From contig OY747712.1 of assembly GCA_963556495.2 (NCBI GenBank), forward strand, positions 4,805,634 to 4,869,633: a stretch of 64,000 nucleotides of DNA, given 5' to 3'. The DNA is from Valencia hispanica (Eukaryota > Chordata > Actinopteri > Cyprinodontiformes > Valenciidae). Shown here piece after piece: positions 33,080 through 44,949 of this stretch. The notes under the pieces were generated by a model, which was not told where the DNA came from, searched no databases, and worked only from the letters and a program-made list of their open reading frames with translations. Every line of letters begins with the position of its first letter. The first letter of the stretch is position 1. Both the position numbers and the translations under genes were made by a program.

Positions 33080-33935
33080 TTTTTAATAGTTTCTTTTGTC
33101 CACATAAGAAGAAAGGGGTTAATATTAATTGGAATTATGCTGCTTTACAAATTTTTTTCCAGTGACCCACTTTTTCAGAACTGGGTGGTTTTTTTCTGAC
33201 TTGAGCTTCTATGATAAGCATTCCATTCATCCCACGCTGTACGCTAACTTCTTGTAGCCTCTATTCCACATGAAAGACCCCCCAGATACATGTATAATTC
33301 AGGCTGAACGTCTGTGGTTGAATCTACAATCATCCAGGAGATTTGAAAGGTTGATGCATTCATATAAACACAAAGCTCTTGATTATGGAATCATGAAACA
33401 GACAGCTCTTCCCTGGGGTTGATGGGTCCTATGAATGTGTACAAGCTATAAATCCCAGATATTTACAGCTCACTTTAAATATTGCTGCACCAACACAGTG
33501 TGGTTACCTTCCACTGATGCTTCCATGCCTCAGAAATTCCTACTAAGGATTATATTTAGCAGTAAATATATGCTTTACTTTTTATTTTCTGCTTTGTTCT
33601 CCAGCTTTCCTGCTTTTCCCTCTGAGATGAATTATTTAACCTCTCTCCTGCTCCTCACAGAAACCCCTCCCTATCATCATATTTGCTGGCCCAAGCGTCC
33701 CGAGTCGAAGCCAAGTACAGATGCAGACATACGATGGGTGCTTTACTCTGCAGCGGCACCATCAAAACTAACCAATAAGAGGAAGGTTAATAACATAATA
33801 ATAAGATGTGTTGTTACTTTAATAATTCAATGTAGCTGTTAGCAGTGTACCATCCTGAATTTTAACTGTACCCGTTTGTTTAATTTCAAAGTTCCAAGTT
33901 AATTAAACTCAAAGTACCATACCATCTATCTTTCC
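33080..33935. other. Intergenic DNA, no gene recognised
   Basis: Mostly unique sequence. A 135-codon open frame at 33435-33842 has no domain I recognise and no splice or start context that supports it. Confidence 0.4.
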
Positions 33936-33939
33936 TGTT

Positions 33940-35240
33940 AGCATGCCAATGTTTTCACTTAAATTCTAGAATTAGGATTAAACATTGACAATTGATGTTA
34001 ACACCAACAGCATGCTAAGACTAATATTTTTATACTAAAACACACGTTAGTAAGCTGTTTTTTAATGTAAATTCTAGTTGGATGCTAAAGCTAACATTTT
34101 GATGCTAACACCAACTTTAGCATGCTAAATCTTCAGTGATGTTTCAAAAATAGCATGCTAACACTAATGTTTATCCTAACACTAATGTTAGTAAGCTCAT
34201 GTTTTTATGTAAATACTAGAGTTAGCATGCTAAAGCTAACATTTTGATGCTAACACCAACTTTAGCATGCTAAACCTTCAGTGATGTTTCTAAAATAGCA
34301 TGCTAACACTAATGTTTTATCCTAACACTAATGTTAGTAAGCTCATGTTTTATGTTAATCTAGTTTGGATGATAAAGCTAACATTTTGATCCTAACACCA
34401 ACTTTAGCATGCTAAACCTTCAGTGATGTTTCTAAAATAGCATGCTAACACTAATGTTTTATCCTAACACTAATGTTAGTAAGCTCATGTTTTATGTTAA
34501 TCTAGTTTGGATGATAAAGCTAACATTTTGATCCTAACACCAACTTTAGCATGCTAAACCTTCAGTGATGTTTCTAAAATAGCATGCTAACACTAATGTT
34601 TTATCTTAGTAAGCTCATGTTTTTTATGTAAATACTAGTTAGGATGCTAAAGCTAACATTTTGATGCTAACACCAACTTTAGAATGCTAAACCTTCAGTG
34701 ATGTTTCTAAAATAGCATGCTAACACTAATGTTTCATCCTAACACTAATGTTAGTAAGCTCATGGTTTTTATGTAAATACTAGTTAGGATGCTAAAGCTA
34801 ATATTTTGATGTTAACACCAACTTTAGCATGCTAAACCTTCAGTGGTGTTTCTAAAATACCATGCTAATGCTAATTCTTTATCCTATCACTAGTATTTTA
34901 TCCTAAAACTAATGTTAGTAAGCTCATGTTTTTTATGTAAATACTAGTTAGGATGCTAAAGCTAACATTTTGATGTTAACACCAACTTTAGCGTGCTAAA
35001 CCTTCAGTGGTGTTTCTAAAATACCATGCTAATGCAAATTCTTTAGCCTATCACTAGTATTTTATCCTAAAACTAATGTTAGTAAGCTCATGTTTTTTAT
35101 GTAAATACCAGAGTTAGAATCCTAAAGCTAACATTTTGATGCTAACACCACCATTAGCGTGCTAAACGTTTAGTGCTGTTTCTAAATAGCATGCTAACGC
35201 TAATACTTTATCCTAACGCTAATATTTTATCCTAAGACTA
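33940..35240 (+). repeat. ~142-bp tandem array (GCATGCTAACACTAATG units), about eight copies
   Basis: The marker CTTCAGTGATG/CTTCAGTGGTG recurs at about 34130, 34275, 34417, 34559, 34692, 34837, 35001 and 35167. Spacing is 142-145 bp centrally and 133-166 bp at the edges. Units carry ATAGCATGCTAACACTAATG, ATGTTAGTAAGCTCATG, and AAAGCTAACATTTTGAT. Adjacent central units are nearly identical and outer ones diverge, as expected from unequal exchange. The right end is interrupted by a MITE at 35242-35614. Confidence 0.93.
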
Positions 35241-35241
35241 A

Positions 35242-35614
35242 CGATGCCTTCCATTTGTAGTTGGAACTTAAAAATCCCGACATCCGAGTGGGGAAAAATC
35301 AACTGGAACGCCCCCCGAATGAACAATAGTAGCTGTGGTGGAAACATTTTTGTTAAACAAGACACACTAGTAAGAGTGCGTCTAAAATCTATGTTACATG
35401 TAGAGCCAGCAATTCTAAACGTAACAAAATAAAATTGGTGTTTGCATGTGGAAAGTACAGCTTGTAACAATGCTTTTATAGGTGCTGCCAACAATGGCTA
35501 CCTGGGCCTCGCCATATTGGAATCGCGACTTTTCCAACTACGTTACTGGAACGCTGTTTACTTGGTGGTAACGTCGAACCCAGTTCCAACTTCCGAGGTA
35601 AACGGAACGCACCA
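35242..35614. mobile_element. Harbinger-like MITE inserted at the edge of the 142-bp array
   Basis: The left end CGATGCCTTCCATTTGTAG with GTTGGAACTT pairs with the inverted right end TGGTGCGTTCCGTTTACCTC with GTTGGAACTG. TAA flanks both sides (35239-35241 and 35615-35617), matching a PIF/Harbinger-type 3-bp duplication. Array text resumes immediately after it (TGTTAGTAAGCTAATG). The interior has no credible frame. Confidence 0.8.
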
Positions 35615-35714
35615 TAATGTTAGTAAGCTAATGTTTTCATGTTAATAAAAAATGGTAGCACATTAACGCTAACATTTTTATGCTAAAAGTAATAGCATGC
35701 TAAACCTAATCCAA

Positions 35715-35850
35715 CCATCTATTGTCTGTACCCACTAATTCTTGAAAGGTCATGGGGGACAGGAGCATATCTCCACCGATCATTGGGCTATAGAGGTAAG
35801 GTAACCCTTGGACAGGTCATCAGTCCATCACAGTAAACCTAATCTTTTCA
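35715..35850 (+). repeat. Diverged retroposon 3'-tail fragment
   Basis: Reads AGGTCATGGGGGACAGGAGC, CATTGGGCTATAGAGGTAAG and TTGGACAGGTCATCAGTCCA, a worn version of the fish repeat tail also present at 3530-3625. Confidence 0.6.
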
Positions 35851-36925
35851 TGTTAACACCCTAGTTTCTAGCTGCCTCAAGCAGAGCAGCTCAAGCATTT
35901 TACAGTCTTCTTCATGAGTGATAGGATGGAGCGGTAGACCGACTGGGGCCTGGTCTGCAATAAGTGTGTGACGTACCAGTCTGTTAACCAACAAGTTAAG
36001 GTCTCAATTTACCCAGTCCATTTACGTTTTGACCCTCACCTTAATGAGATATCAACCATGACCATAAAAACAACATCCTGGAAACAAGCAGTTGAAATTA
36101 ACTTTCTTCACAGGGTAGCTGGGCTCACGCTTAAGGCCTGTATATTCTTCACAAGAAACTGGATATTTCTCTATTTACTTAAGGTGGCAACGACGAGGAC
36201 ATTTTGCACCTCATGAGAGACTGTGGTGGAGAACTCCTGGGAAGTTTACAGCAGAACAATTCTCAGTCAAATGGGTCAAATTATTTTCAACTAGCTTAAA
36301 TAGGCCACAGCTATGAAAACTACGATGCCGAATAAACCACCACAGATTTAAGGAGGTATTTTTGCTGCATCCGGTCAGCCTTTCATTCCAGCTGAAAAAA
36401 ACTTCAATCCAGTTTCGAAGATACTGAACCATGTGACTGACAGGTGTTGTCGGTTTTCTGGTTGTTTTCCATCAACAATAATTGTCTGAACACAAAATAA
36501 GGCAGCGGGTCTGCTCAGTTCCAGCTACGTTTATTGGTAACAAACACTGAGACCAGAGAGCTGTCTGTGAGAGAGAGAAAGATGGTAATGTTAAAACTGG
36601 GAGAAAATGGAAAATCAATATTGACCAATCCATAAACATTAGGACTGTCTGGAAGAAAGAAAAACTGAGCTGCAGACCTCTGATTGGAGCGTAGGAAATA
36701 TTTTGAGAGCTTTAAAAAAAAAAGTAGAAGCTGGCTACGTAATCATTTCTGGTTTTGATTTTTTTTTTTTTTTACATAATAAGGAAGCTTTATTCTGTAT
36801 GATTATTGTTACAGTTGGTTTTTAGGCTTTAAAGAAATTGAAAATACAGATGTGCGATTCAGTGATTGTAAAGTGCTTGGATTAGGGAGACCGAGGTATA
36901 TGGGATGTCATTGTTACACAGTCAA
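35851..36925. other. Intergenic DNA, no gene recognised
   Basis: Unique sequence with A and T homopolymer tracts near 36713 and 36760. No supported exon or repeat family. Confidence 0.4.
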
Positions 36926-36929
36926 GCCG

Positions 36930-37220
36930 CATATCGTTTCCAACATTTAGCTCAGAGCTAAATATTTATGCATATTTACCTACCGATAAGCGGAAAGCGC
37001 GCTACTGAAATAAAATCTGGGTCTTGCGAACTCAGCTATATGTTTAGCTAGCCAGTTTGGCTTGCAAACGAAATATTTAGCTTGAAACTGTGTCACTTTA
37101 TTAATGAATGAATAACATGGACGCAAGTATGACTTTGAAAAATGAACCCCCATGTTTCCCTCCTAAATAACTCAAATTATTGCTGTTCATTTTTGACTGT
37201 GTAACTTTACAAATAGGGGG
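36930..37220. repeat. Partial copy of the TGTAAAGTTACACAGTC inverted-repeat family
   Basis: Carries ATAAGCGGAAAGCGCGCTAC, GTTTAGCTAGCCAGTTTGGC and AAATATTTAGC, then a right terminus GACTGTGTAACTTTACAAAT near 37190-37215. The same terminus bounds the large array element at 44.95-47.03 kb, and the internal text resembles 7985-8165. This is a short, unexpanded relative. Confidence 0.65.
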
Positions 37221-38565
37221 TACCCTCCTGGAGCCAAGCCTCGCCCAACACCTGCAGGGAGGAACGCTGGCATAGGGTGCCATGCAAGCTAGGTGGCATG
37301 CTTATTCTTCTTCTGTTTGGTGCAGTTTTGTGAGAAACAAAAATCTCTTTAGTGTCTCTAGATGGGCAGGATCGCCACTTTTCCTCCCTGGAACAAAAAC
37401 TCTTGTGTCTGTCCTGCCGAAGCCAAGGTCGAACCCCCCCCCCCCCCACCCCATCTGTCTTTGGATGATTGATTGCAGATTTTTTTTATCTGCTTCCACA
37501 CCCCTGTATGAGCTCAGATCTAACGTGAAAAAAAACAAAAACGAGATCTGTAACAATAAAGGCCTGAAAATATTTGATCTGAAAGTCAAACGGATCTTCG
37601 GTGCTTTTCAAATCGAAACAATCAATCTCTCTTAACATGACCAGAGGTCGAATGCTGCTGCTCGTTGAACCCCTCATAGCTGAATCATTTTCACTCCTCC
37701 TGTTAAAGATGAAGCTTTTCTCAAAATCAATATTCAGTGATGCTGATCCGAGCGACGATTTACGCTCAAAGCGTCACCACAGAACCTTTTGGGTTCTGGT
37801 TTCAGCTCATGTTGTGAAACCACCTCTGTTCTGAGAGGTCACATGTTGATTAATGTCCCTCGGTGTGAGATTTATGTGTTTATTTGGCCGTTTATGCTGA
37901 ATCGTCGGGTCTGATCCTGTGTCAGTCCCACAGAAGACGACAGCTGGACTCATTTTTCACGCCAGCAGCTTGATTCATGACGGATTTAAGTCGATGTTCA
38001 GCTCCACCATCAGATTCACTCAGGAAAATCCACAAATTCATCTCATGAAGGTCTAGATACACCAGAAATAGCTGCATATGTATCATATAGGAAAACTTTT
38101 CTTGAGTCAGCAGAGAATCCCAAATCTAGTCTGTTTATTTCCATCTTTAACCCCTGATCTAATATCTAGAATAAAATCTATGAACTAATTAAATACTTTT
38201 TATTTTTGCTGCATCGTTAATCCTCAACAGTCCATCGGATTTCCTTAAATCAAATGTGATAAAACTAGAAAGTCGCATTTAATCAGAATTTAGCTCCAGT
38301 GCAGCTACAAATTGTTTGATGCTGTTTTTTTGTCTAAATGGTGAGAAAAGTAACAAACAACAGTCAACAGATGACAGAATGATTCCTTAGACCTCGTAAA
38401 TGGTACCAGACACATCAACAACTGGGAGTAAACAGAGAAAAAATTAAAACTATATTAAATGATTGAGGCAAACATTAAAAAAACAAAAGTGAAAACTTCA
38501 ACATGTTATTAAAATAGATAACATTGTCCTTAATAGAGGAAATGCTATATATGCTAATGCTAACT
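37221..38565. other. Intergenic DNA, no gene recognised; poly-C tract at about 37434-37447
   Basis: Mostly unique sequence. Overlapping open frames at 37207-37834 are short, have no recognised motifs, and flank a poly-C tract. The block at 37850-38060 is repeat-free and a candidate for conserved non-coding sequence, but this cannot be judged from one genome. Confidence 0.4.
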
Positions 38566-38569
38566 ACCC

Positions 38570-38900
38570 CACTAATTGACTAGGTAGCATTTGGCTAGCA
38601 TCACCACCATAGTCTGTATATTAAAAATGGACGGAGCCTCCATGACATCACCTGTAGGTTCCCACCACCGCCATGTTGGCCGCGTCACGCGACTCGTCAC
38701 TCCCTGAAAATACAAAAGAAGGGGCAAACAGGTGGAGCTGTGAGGTCGGGGGCGGATGATTGACACCCATCAAACTCTGAGCCGATGTAGCTACGAGCTA
38801 GCTGAAGCTAACGGAGGTTAGCGGGCGCTTTTAGCCAGAAAATTGCGGTTGAGCGACTCTGCTACCCCCTCTGCCTTCTAGGCAGATTCAATCATTTTGT
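38570..38900. repeat. Dispersed MITE-like repeat (GTCTGTATATTAAAAATGGA)
   Basis: Contains CATAGTCTGTATATTAAAA followed by ATGGACGGAGCCTCCATGAC, a phrase I associate with common fish non-autonomous DNA elements, then GC-rich text (GCGTCACGCGACTCGTC). Exact ends and target duplication are not clear. Confidence 0.45.
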
Positions 38901-38981
38901 CAAATAAAAGCATGAAGCCTTGTTGGTCCATAACTTTCGCTAAAACTATGTGAATTTGAATTCAAACAACTTTTAATAATC

Positions 38982-39333
38982 GGGGGCACGGTGACACAGC
39001 TGGTAGCGCAGCTCACCTCACAGCTAGAAGGTCCCGGGTTCAATTACCGCCAGGGACACTGTGGGTGCTGAGGGTTTGTTTGTTACCCCGCATCATCGGC
39101 ACCCACACCCTGGGTGGGGTTGGCGAAAGGGCCTTTCTGTATGGAGTTTGCATGTTCTCCCCCGTGTTCCCTTGAGCAGCTAATGTGAGCTACTCCCATA
39201 AAAACATGCATTAGTCCTGGGGCTGTATACTGCCTGAAGGGTTGGGGAGGATCCGGCTGGAATAACGTGATCCTTCCACGCGCTATGTCCAGCCGGAGAA
39301 ACTCCGCCCCATCAGGTGAATAAATAATGGGAA
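38982..39333 (+). mobile_element. tRNA-derived SINE-like repeat, copy 2
   Basis: Same family as 1976-2459: CGGGGGCACGGTGACACAGC, B-box-like GGTTCAATTACC, GTTTGCATGTTCTCCCC, AAACATGCATTAGTCCTGG, TGATCCTTCCACGCGCTA, ending GTGAATAAATAATGGG. It lacks the GC-rich internal additions of copy 1, so it is probably closer to the founder structure. Confidence 0.78.
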
Positions 39334-39504
39334 AGCATCCCCAAAAAGCATCCCCAATACGCTGCATTTGGTTCAGGTAGTCGATTTAATAACATTACTA
39401 AGAGTTAGCCATAACCCAGAACCTACAGCATCTGATTATCAACTAGTTCCCCCACCTGTTCTCCTTTTTCTTGCTCTCTTTGTTCAAACTTTACGTTTTG
39501 CTGC

Positions 39505-39580
39505 TCACGCAAACCCCATCCATCCATTATCTTCCGCTTATCCCGGGGTCGGGGTCGCGGAGACAGCAGCCTAGTCGGAC
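39505..39580 (+). repeat. Short fish retroposon fragment
   Basis: Reads CCATCCATTATCTTCCGCTT, ATCCCGGGGTCGGGGTCGCG and GACAGCAGCCTAG, a phrase common across fish genomes as part of interspersed repeats. Only ~75 bp remain. Confidence 0.6.
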
Positions 39581-40475
39581 TAGCAAGTTACGGAGGAACC
39601 ATACACTGTTTGTCACCGTCAACATGTTCCAGGCATAATTCAGCGACTGATGCCACTGGGAGTCCTACCAGCTTTGATTGTTTGTAAGGGTGATTAGTAG
39701 AAAAACTAATCTAAACTTGATTCAGTCAAGCGTACCCCTTTCTAAAAATGATTTTGTTATCCATCTCTTCCTCAGCCGTTCTCGCTGTTGAAGCCGTCTC
39801 CGTGTGTCGTCTTTGCGTCTTTTAACCCCGCGCTGTAAAAGTCGGATGAGGTGAATGAATAAAACATGGAGCCAGCCACAACATGCAGATATAACGCAGT
39901 GCTGTAATGCCTTCAATTATTCACCAGCTTGATCTCCGACTAAGACCCTTTGACTCACTGTCTGGGTAAACAGGAAACACTCCAGTACCTCCAGTCAAAC
40001 CAGTATGCAGCATGTTGGAAAAACATTCCTGCAGGAAAAAAAAATGTTTTGCTAAAAAGTACTGGCTGTAACTACAAAATCTTGTCTTGTGATTTTTTGG
40101 GGTATATTGAACTCTGGTTTAGTGCTGTTTTCTACAGTGGCCCAGAAGGGTCAACAAAATGCAAAAGCCACAACACAACAGTTAAAGCTTTTAAAAAAAC
40201 GCAAGCGATGCTAAAATGAAAGTAATGCTAATAAGTGTAGCATGAATTCTGTTTTAGCCAAACTTCTTTTGTGGATTTTGTTGACCCCTCTGGGCCATAA
40301 ACTGCTTTTAAAAATGAATAATACCAAATGAATAAAAAACTCTTATTAGGTATTTAAATCTACTTGACCACTTTGCTTTCCATAACATCAAGGTTACTTG
40401 AATTTAATTAGGCAATATGATTCCTGACATCAGGAAAATGGTCAGATAGAATAAATAAACTGTCACTTAGCCGAA
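39581..40475. other. Intergenic DNA, no gene recognised
   Basis: Unique AT-rich sequence. An 89-codon frame at 39950-40219 has no recognised motif. Confidence 0.4.
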
Positions 40476-40479
40476 CTTT

Positions 40480-40965
40480 GCAGTAACTACTTTAGCATTC
40501 GAGGTACTTAGATTTCCAAAAAGATCATTTAGTTTAGCCTTACTTAGCTATAGGGTAAGTTAGCTTAGCAATATGGTCAACAAACTTGGTTTAGCAATAA
40601 CGTTTTTAGCTTAGTTTAGCAAAAATGTTATTTAGCTTAACCTAGGTTAGCAATGGGGTCAGTTAGCCTAGCTTAGCAATATGGTCAACAAACTTGGTTT
40701 AGCTATAACATTTTTAGCTTAGTTTAGCAATTAAGCTATTTAGCTTAAAAACAGGGTCAGTTGTCCTAGCTTAGCAATATGGTCAATATTAGTTTGGCAA
40801 TAACATTGTTTAGCTTAGTTTACCAATGAGGTAAAATGGCAATATGGTTATTTAGCTTATCCTAGGTTAGCAACAGGAACCGTTAGCTTAGCTTAGCTTT
40901 GTTATAAGGTCATTTTGCTTAGCCAAGGTTAGGATGAGGGTATTGGTTTAGCAATAATGTCGCTT
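40480..40965 (+). repeat. Degenerate CTTAGCAATATGGTCA tandem repeat
   Basis: The phrases TAGCTTAGCAATATGGTCAA, CAAACTTGGTTTAGCAATAA and TTTAGCTTAACCTAGGTTAG recur several times with a rough period of 110-120 bp. Related text (CACCTTAGCTTAGCAACAGG) reappears near 42412, so the array probably once extended further and was split. Confidence 0.7.
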
Positions 40966-41510
40966 ATGCCTCGTCCACACGTAGCCGCGGTATCTCACAA
41001 AACAACGAAATTTTTTTCTACGATTTGACCCGTCATCCACACGAAAACGCTAATTTACGGCACCGAAAACGAAACTTTCTAAAAACTCAGGCCAAAAGTG
41101 AAGATTTGCGTTTTTTCCGTTTAAAGCATTTTACATGCGGACAGAAATAACCAGAGTTTTAGGGTCCGCAACGCGAAAATGCTCCGACATCACATGTGCG
41201 ATGTGTGTTTCCGCTCAGAAACAGCATTTATGCCCTCAGAGACGTGTTGGATTGTCCAAGCGCTTTTTGTTTGCTTGTTTTTACAAGCTCAATCACTGCT
41301 CTATGTAGAAGTTAGAAAGTAGAAAGTTACTCTGAGTGGACAGGATTTGGGGGAACTACTGCCCCCTACAGGTTTGGCATGTCTATGAATGTGCTTAACA
41401 ACGCACTGATGCAGTTAGGTGTGGACGGAGTTTCTTTTTAAAAACGAGGTGGTGAGAATATTTTTTTTTTTTTTCGTAAACCCCGGCTACGTGTGTACAT
41501 GGCCTTAGGT
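40966..41510. mobile_element. Non-autonomous TIR element inside the CTTAGC array
   Basis: The left end ATGCCTCGTCCACACGTAGC and the inverted right end GGCCATGTACACACGTAGCC are imperfect inverted repeats that continue CGxGGT. The interior is GC-rich in CCACACGAAAACG-type phrases. Array-like text lies on both sides. Target duplication was not resolved, so the superfamily (hAT-like?) is uncertain. Confidence 0.6.
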
Positions 41511-43980
41511 GTCCAATGGGGTCTTTTTTTGTCTTAGCAACAGTGTCCATGAATATAACCGTGTTGAATTCGCCTAAAAAAACAAACAAAGCATACGTCA
41601 TTGTTGTATTCTCCTTCCTGTGAGGATCCGCGGTAAAGATGCCAGATTATGTGCTGCTCCCAGGTGTTTTAACGAATAATAATAAAAACGAACTGAAGAT
41701 TCCACAGGTGAAACATCGTTCCTACAGTCTTGCGTTAATTCACCGTTCTATTTTAAAGAACCTCCTGATTGGGAACCATCATTCTTTTCTGGCGAGGATT
41801 TGTTTATGGATGTCAGTGACTGTCTGCTGGTCACCTGTCAAGTCAGCAGTGTTCTTCGTGATTGTGGCGGCAGCCATAACACAACATTTTTGTTTTCATA
41901 AACCTTAAGCCATAATCAACTAAATGAACAGAAATGGTTGAAATATATTGCTGTGAGGTTAATCTATACATTAGTTTACACTTTTTAGGAATGCCAGTTT
42001 TAGTATTTTTAAAAAATGAGTCCATTAGAGTTCATACAGCGTATTTATATACAGTAGATATTGTTTGATTTTAAACTACATACATGTACTGTTAATAGGC
42101 AGATATATGCGTAAAGACACTTTGTGATGTAATTGCAGCTAGATTATTTCTTCTAGATTATCTTAGCATGTAATTATTGCTTGCTTGTTCTTAAACTGAA
42201 TGTTTCTTATCCAAATACAGGTGAAACTTGAAAAAATAGAATATTGTGCAAAAGTCCATTTATTTCAGTAATTCAACGTAAAAGGTGAAACTAATATATG
42301 ATATATGAGCGTGATTTTGTGCAAAGAACTTCAATAACATGTTTTGTACAGACCATACTCCTATTATAACTTGCTTAAAAAGAGGCATGATATTTCCCTC
42401 TTTAATATCACCTTAGCTTAGCAACAGGGTCACTTATTTTAGCTTGATTTAGTGATTAAACACCTGAAATAAGTAGTCTGGTTTACATCTAATCTATAAA
42501 CCAGTGACATCCTAGCTACTCTCTCTTTATGTTAATAGGAAAGTCTGACCTTTTTTTTTTTTAGACCCACGTTGAGCAAAAAATGCATAAAACATAGTGA
42601 TAAACAGCTGATTTGCATTTCAGGTTATGTTTGTTAGTGTCACATTTAAACCTACAGCTTCTTGTTTGGCACAGTGGACAGTAAACAGGAAAACAACTGA
42701 AACAACATCGTATTGTGGTAAAGTAACCCCCAGAATAGGATGTTTTGTTTAATAAAATGGACATTTTTTTCACATCCAGTCGTGTCAGAGCACCTTATTG
42801 TATGCTTATAAAAATAGGAAGGAAATAAAGGAGTTTTAAATGACTTTTTTGGTTGGTTTTCTGTTCCATTTACCTTTCTAGACTTCGACAAGATTCCAAG
42901 AACTTCAAGGACAAATTTAACAAGTATGAAGAGAGCAGGATTTGCTGCGGTAAAGGCTAAAAAAAGAAAAAACACCAGCAGGAGGATAGATTTTTATGAG
43001 AAACTATAAGACGTGGCACGGACTCTAAATCCCATCTGTCCCCCGGAGGTGATTCGGAGCAGTCGTGACTCACCGGATCGTCCTGTACAGCAGGATCAGC
43101 AGACAGTCAAATTATTGCTTTTTTCAATTACAGATCTGCTCAGCCGTTTTTCATCCAGATAATTAGTCGAAGCAGCCACCGACCGGCAGCGCTTAAGTAG
43201 AAATACTAAAGGCCAAACAGACGTCAAATTAATCTATTTAAAAAAAAAATTTCCTCTGGGTAAATCCTGTTAGTTTTGCTGATGTCTTCTGAAAAGACAA
43301 AGTTTCTGATTTTGCTTTTTGAATGTCTTTGGGCAAAATCCGGATTTTGTGTTTGCAAACTAAACAACAGTTTAGAATTGTTATATATAAATATAAATAA
43401 CAACAACAAAACTGTTGTGCAGGTCAAGAAAACCCCTGAAAACTATAGATTGAGAGCAGGTGTGAGGAGAGAAGTGAGCATGACAACACGATTTTAATAT
43501 GCAGACTGCTTTGAACAAGTGTTTCATTTATGGTCCACGTAGAACAAGCAGTGAACGCTGTCATAATGCATTGATAGCTGGACCAGCTCCAACACAGATG
43601 ATGATGATGTCTCCACTAAAAGGTAAGAAAATGTACGTACCCTGCAATTAGGTGCAACTTAACTTACATTTATCATAGTTTCTTTTCAACATTTTTTCTT
43701 CAAAGTTAAATATTTTTGCAAACACATTTTAATACACAAAAATATTTTTTTCTTTTGGCCTCTTCTTAAAAGCCTCTGTACGGTTCTGGCCCTGTTGTAG
43801 AAAATTTTAACTGAAAAGACAAGGTTCATTTATTTGTATATAGCACAGTTTCACAGTTTCGGCAACAAGGCAATTCAAGGTGATTTGGGGATAAAATAGG
43901 AGCAGCAATAAAAACATAAAACACAACATAGAACAAATAAAGAACATTAAAACGTACTACAGTTATGACATTCCAGTTCT
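41511..43980. other. Intergenic DNA with one Tc1/mariner-like end
   Basis: Mostly unique. At 42222-42345 the text CAGGTGAAACTTGAAAAAAT, preceded by TA, and then GCAAAAGTCCATTTATTTCA form one end of a common vertebrate mariner/Tc1-like non-autonomous repeat; the other end is not seen. Sequence at 43000-43200 is GC-balanced and repeat-free. A frame at 41639-41908 has no recognised motif. Confidence 0.5.
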
Positions 43981-43984
43981 TATA

Positions 43985-44290
43985 CTTTATTGATCCCAGA
44001 GGGAAATTAAGTGTTGTGGCGCATATAATTAATTCTTTAAGGAGTTGTTATAGATGATGATGGCTGTGGGCAGGAAGGATTTCCTGTAGCAGTCTGTGTT
44101 GAAACGAAACTGAAGAAGCCTCCGACTGAAGACACTCTGTTGTTGTATGACTGTCTCATGAAGAGGATGCTCAGGGTTGTCCATCACTTTTTTGATTTTA
44201 TGAAGAATCCTTCTTTGCATTATCATCTCCAGATTTTCCACAGTCGTCTCCAGAACAGAACCAGAACCTTCTTTGTCAGGTTGTTGAGCT
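43985..44290 (-). mobile_element. Rex1-type LINE 3'-end fragment
   Basis: The minus strand encodes MQRRILHKIKKVMDNPEHPL and RRLLQFRFNTDCYRKSFLPT, the extreme C-terminus of Rex1-type ORF2, followed by the TTATTGATCCCAGAGGGAAA tail on the + strand. It directly abuts an L2-type fragment at 44290. Confidence 0.83.
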
Positions 44291-44720
44291 TAGGTTAGTA
44301 TCCAACGGCAGCTTTAAACATACTATTTTAGCCTTGATTTAAAACAATTCAGTGTTTCAGCAGCTTTGCAGTTTTCTAGAAGTTTGTTCCAGATTAGAGG
44401 AGCATAGAAACTGAAAGCTGCTTCTCCATGTTTGGTTCTGATTCTAGGGATGTTGAGTCGACTGGAATTAGAGGATCTGATTGGTCTGGAGGGGGGGTTG
44501 CTATAGTAACAGTAGATCAACATACTTTGGTGCTAAGCCATGTAATGATTTATAAATCACCTGTGAAGACGCTGTTGCAGTAATCAATCCGGCTAAAGAT
44601 AAACGCATGGATGAGTTTTTCTAGGTCCTGTTGCGACATCAGTCCTTTAATCCTAGAAATGTTCTTCAGGTGACAGAAGGAGTTTTGTTTCTGTTCAGCT
44701 GGAGAAAATCATGGCACATC
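44290..44720 (-). mobile_element. L2-type LINE fragment with internal deletion
   Basis: The minus strand encodes SRLNIPRIRTKHGEAAFSFY and APLIWNKLLENCKAAETLNC, the same subfamily as 31660-33075. Text then jumps to the NATAS-like region equivalent to the SRIDYCN and MSQQDLEK blocks, so ~150 bases of the element are missing. Confidence 0.8.
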
Positions 44721-44949
44721 CATCCACTGATTTGCTTAATGCATTCATAGTTTGGATGGGATCAAGAAGCAGAAAAGCTGATTCTGATGTGCTAAGTGAT
44801 CGTATTACTGAGCTACACTGAGAGAATAACTCAATGACTGGTTATAGATTGTTTTGTACATCTTGGTTTGCTTTCAGACTGATCTCTACTCTCAGGCATG
44901 AAAACATGGACAACAAACACTCAGGTTTGTGATGAAAGCTGCTGTAACA

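Noticed and set aside
33435..33842. 135-codon plus-strand frame as a novel gene
   Set aside because: No domain, AT-rich, no supporting promoter or splice context, and single-frame openness of this length is expected by chance in 64 kb.
33940..35240. Telomere-like repeat because of TTAGC words
   Set aside because: The vertebrate telomere unit TTAGGG is absent; the words are TTAGC/GCTAA in 142-bp units.
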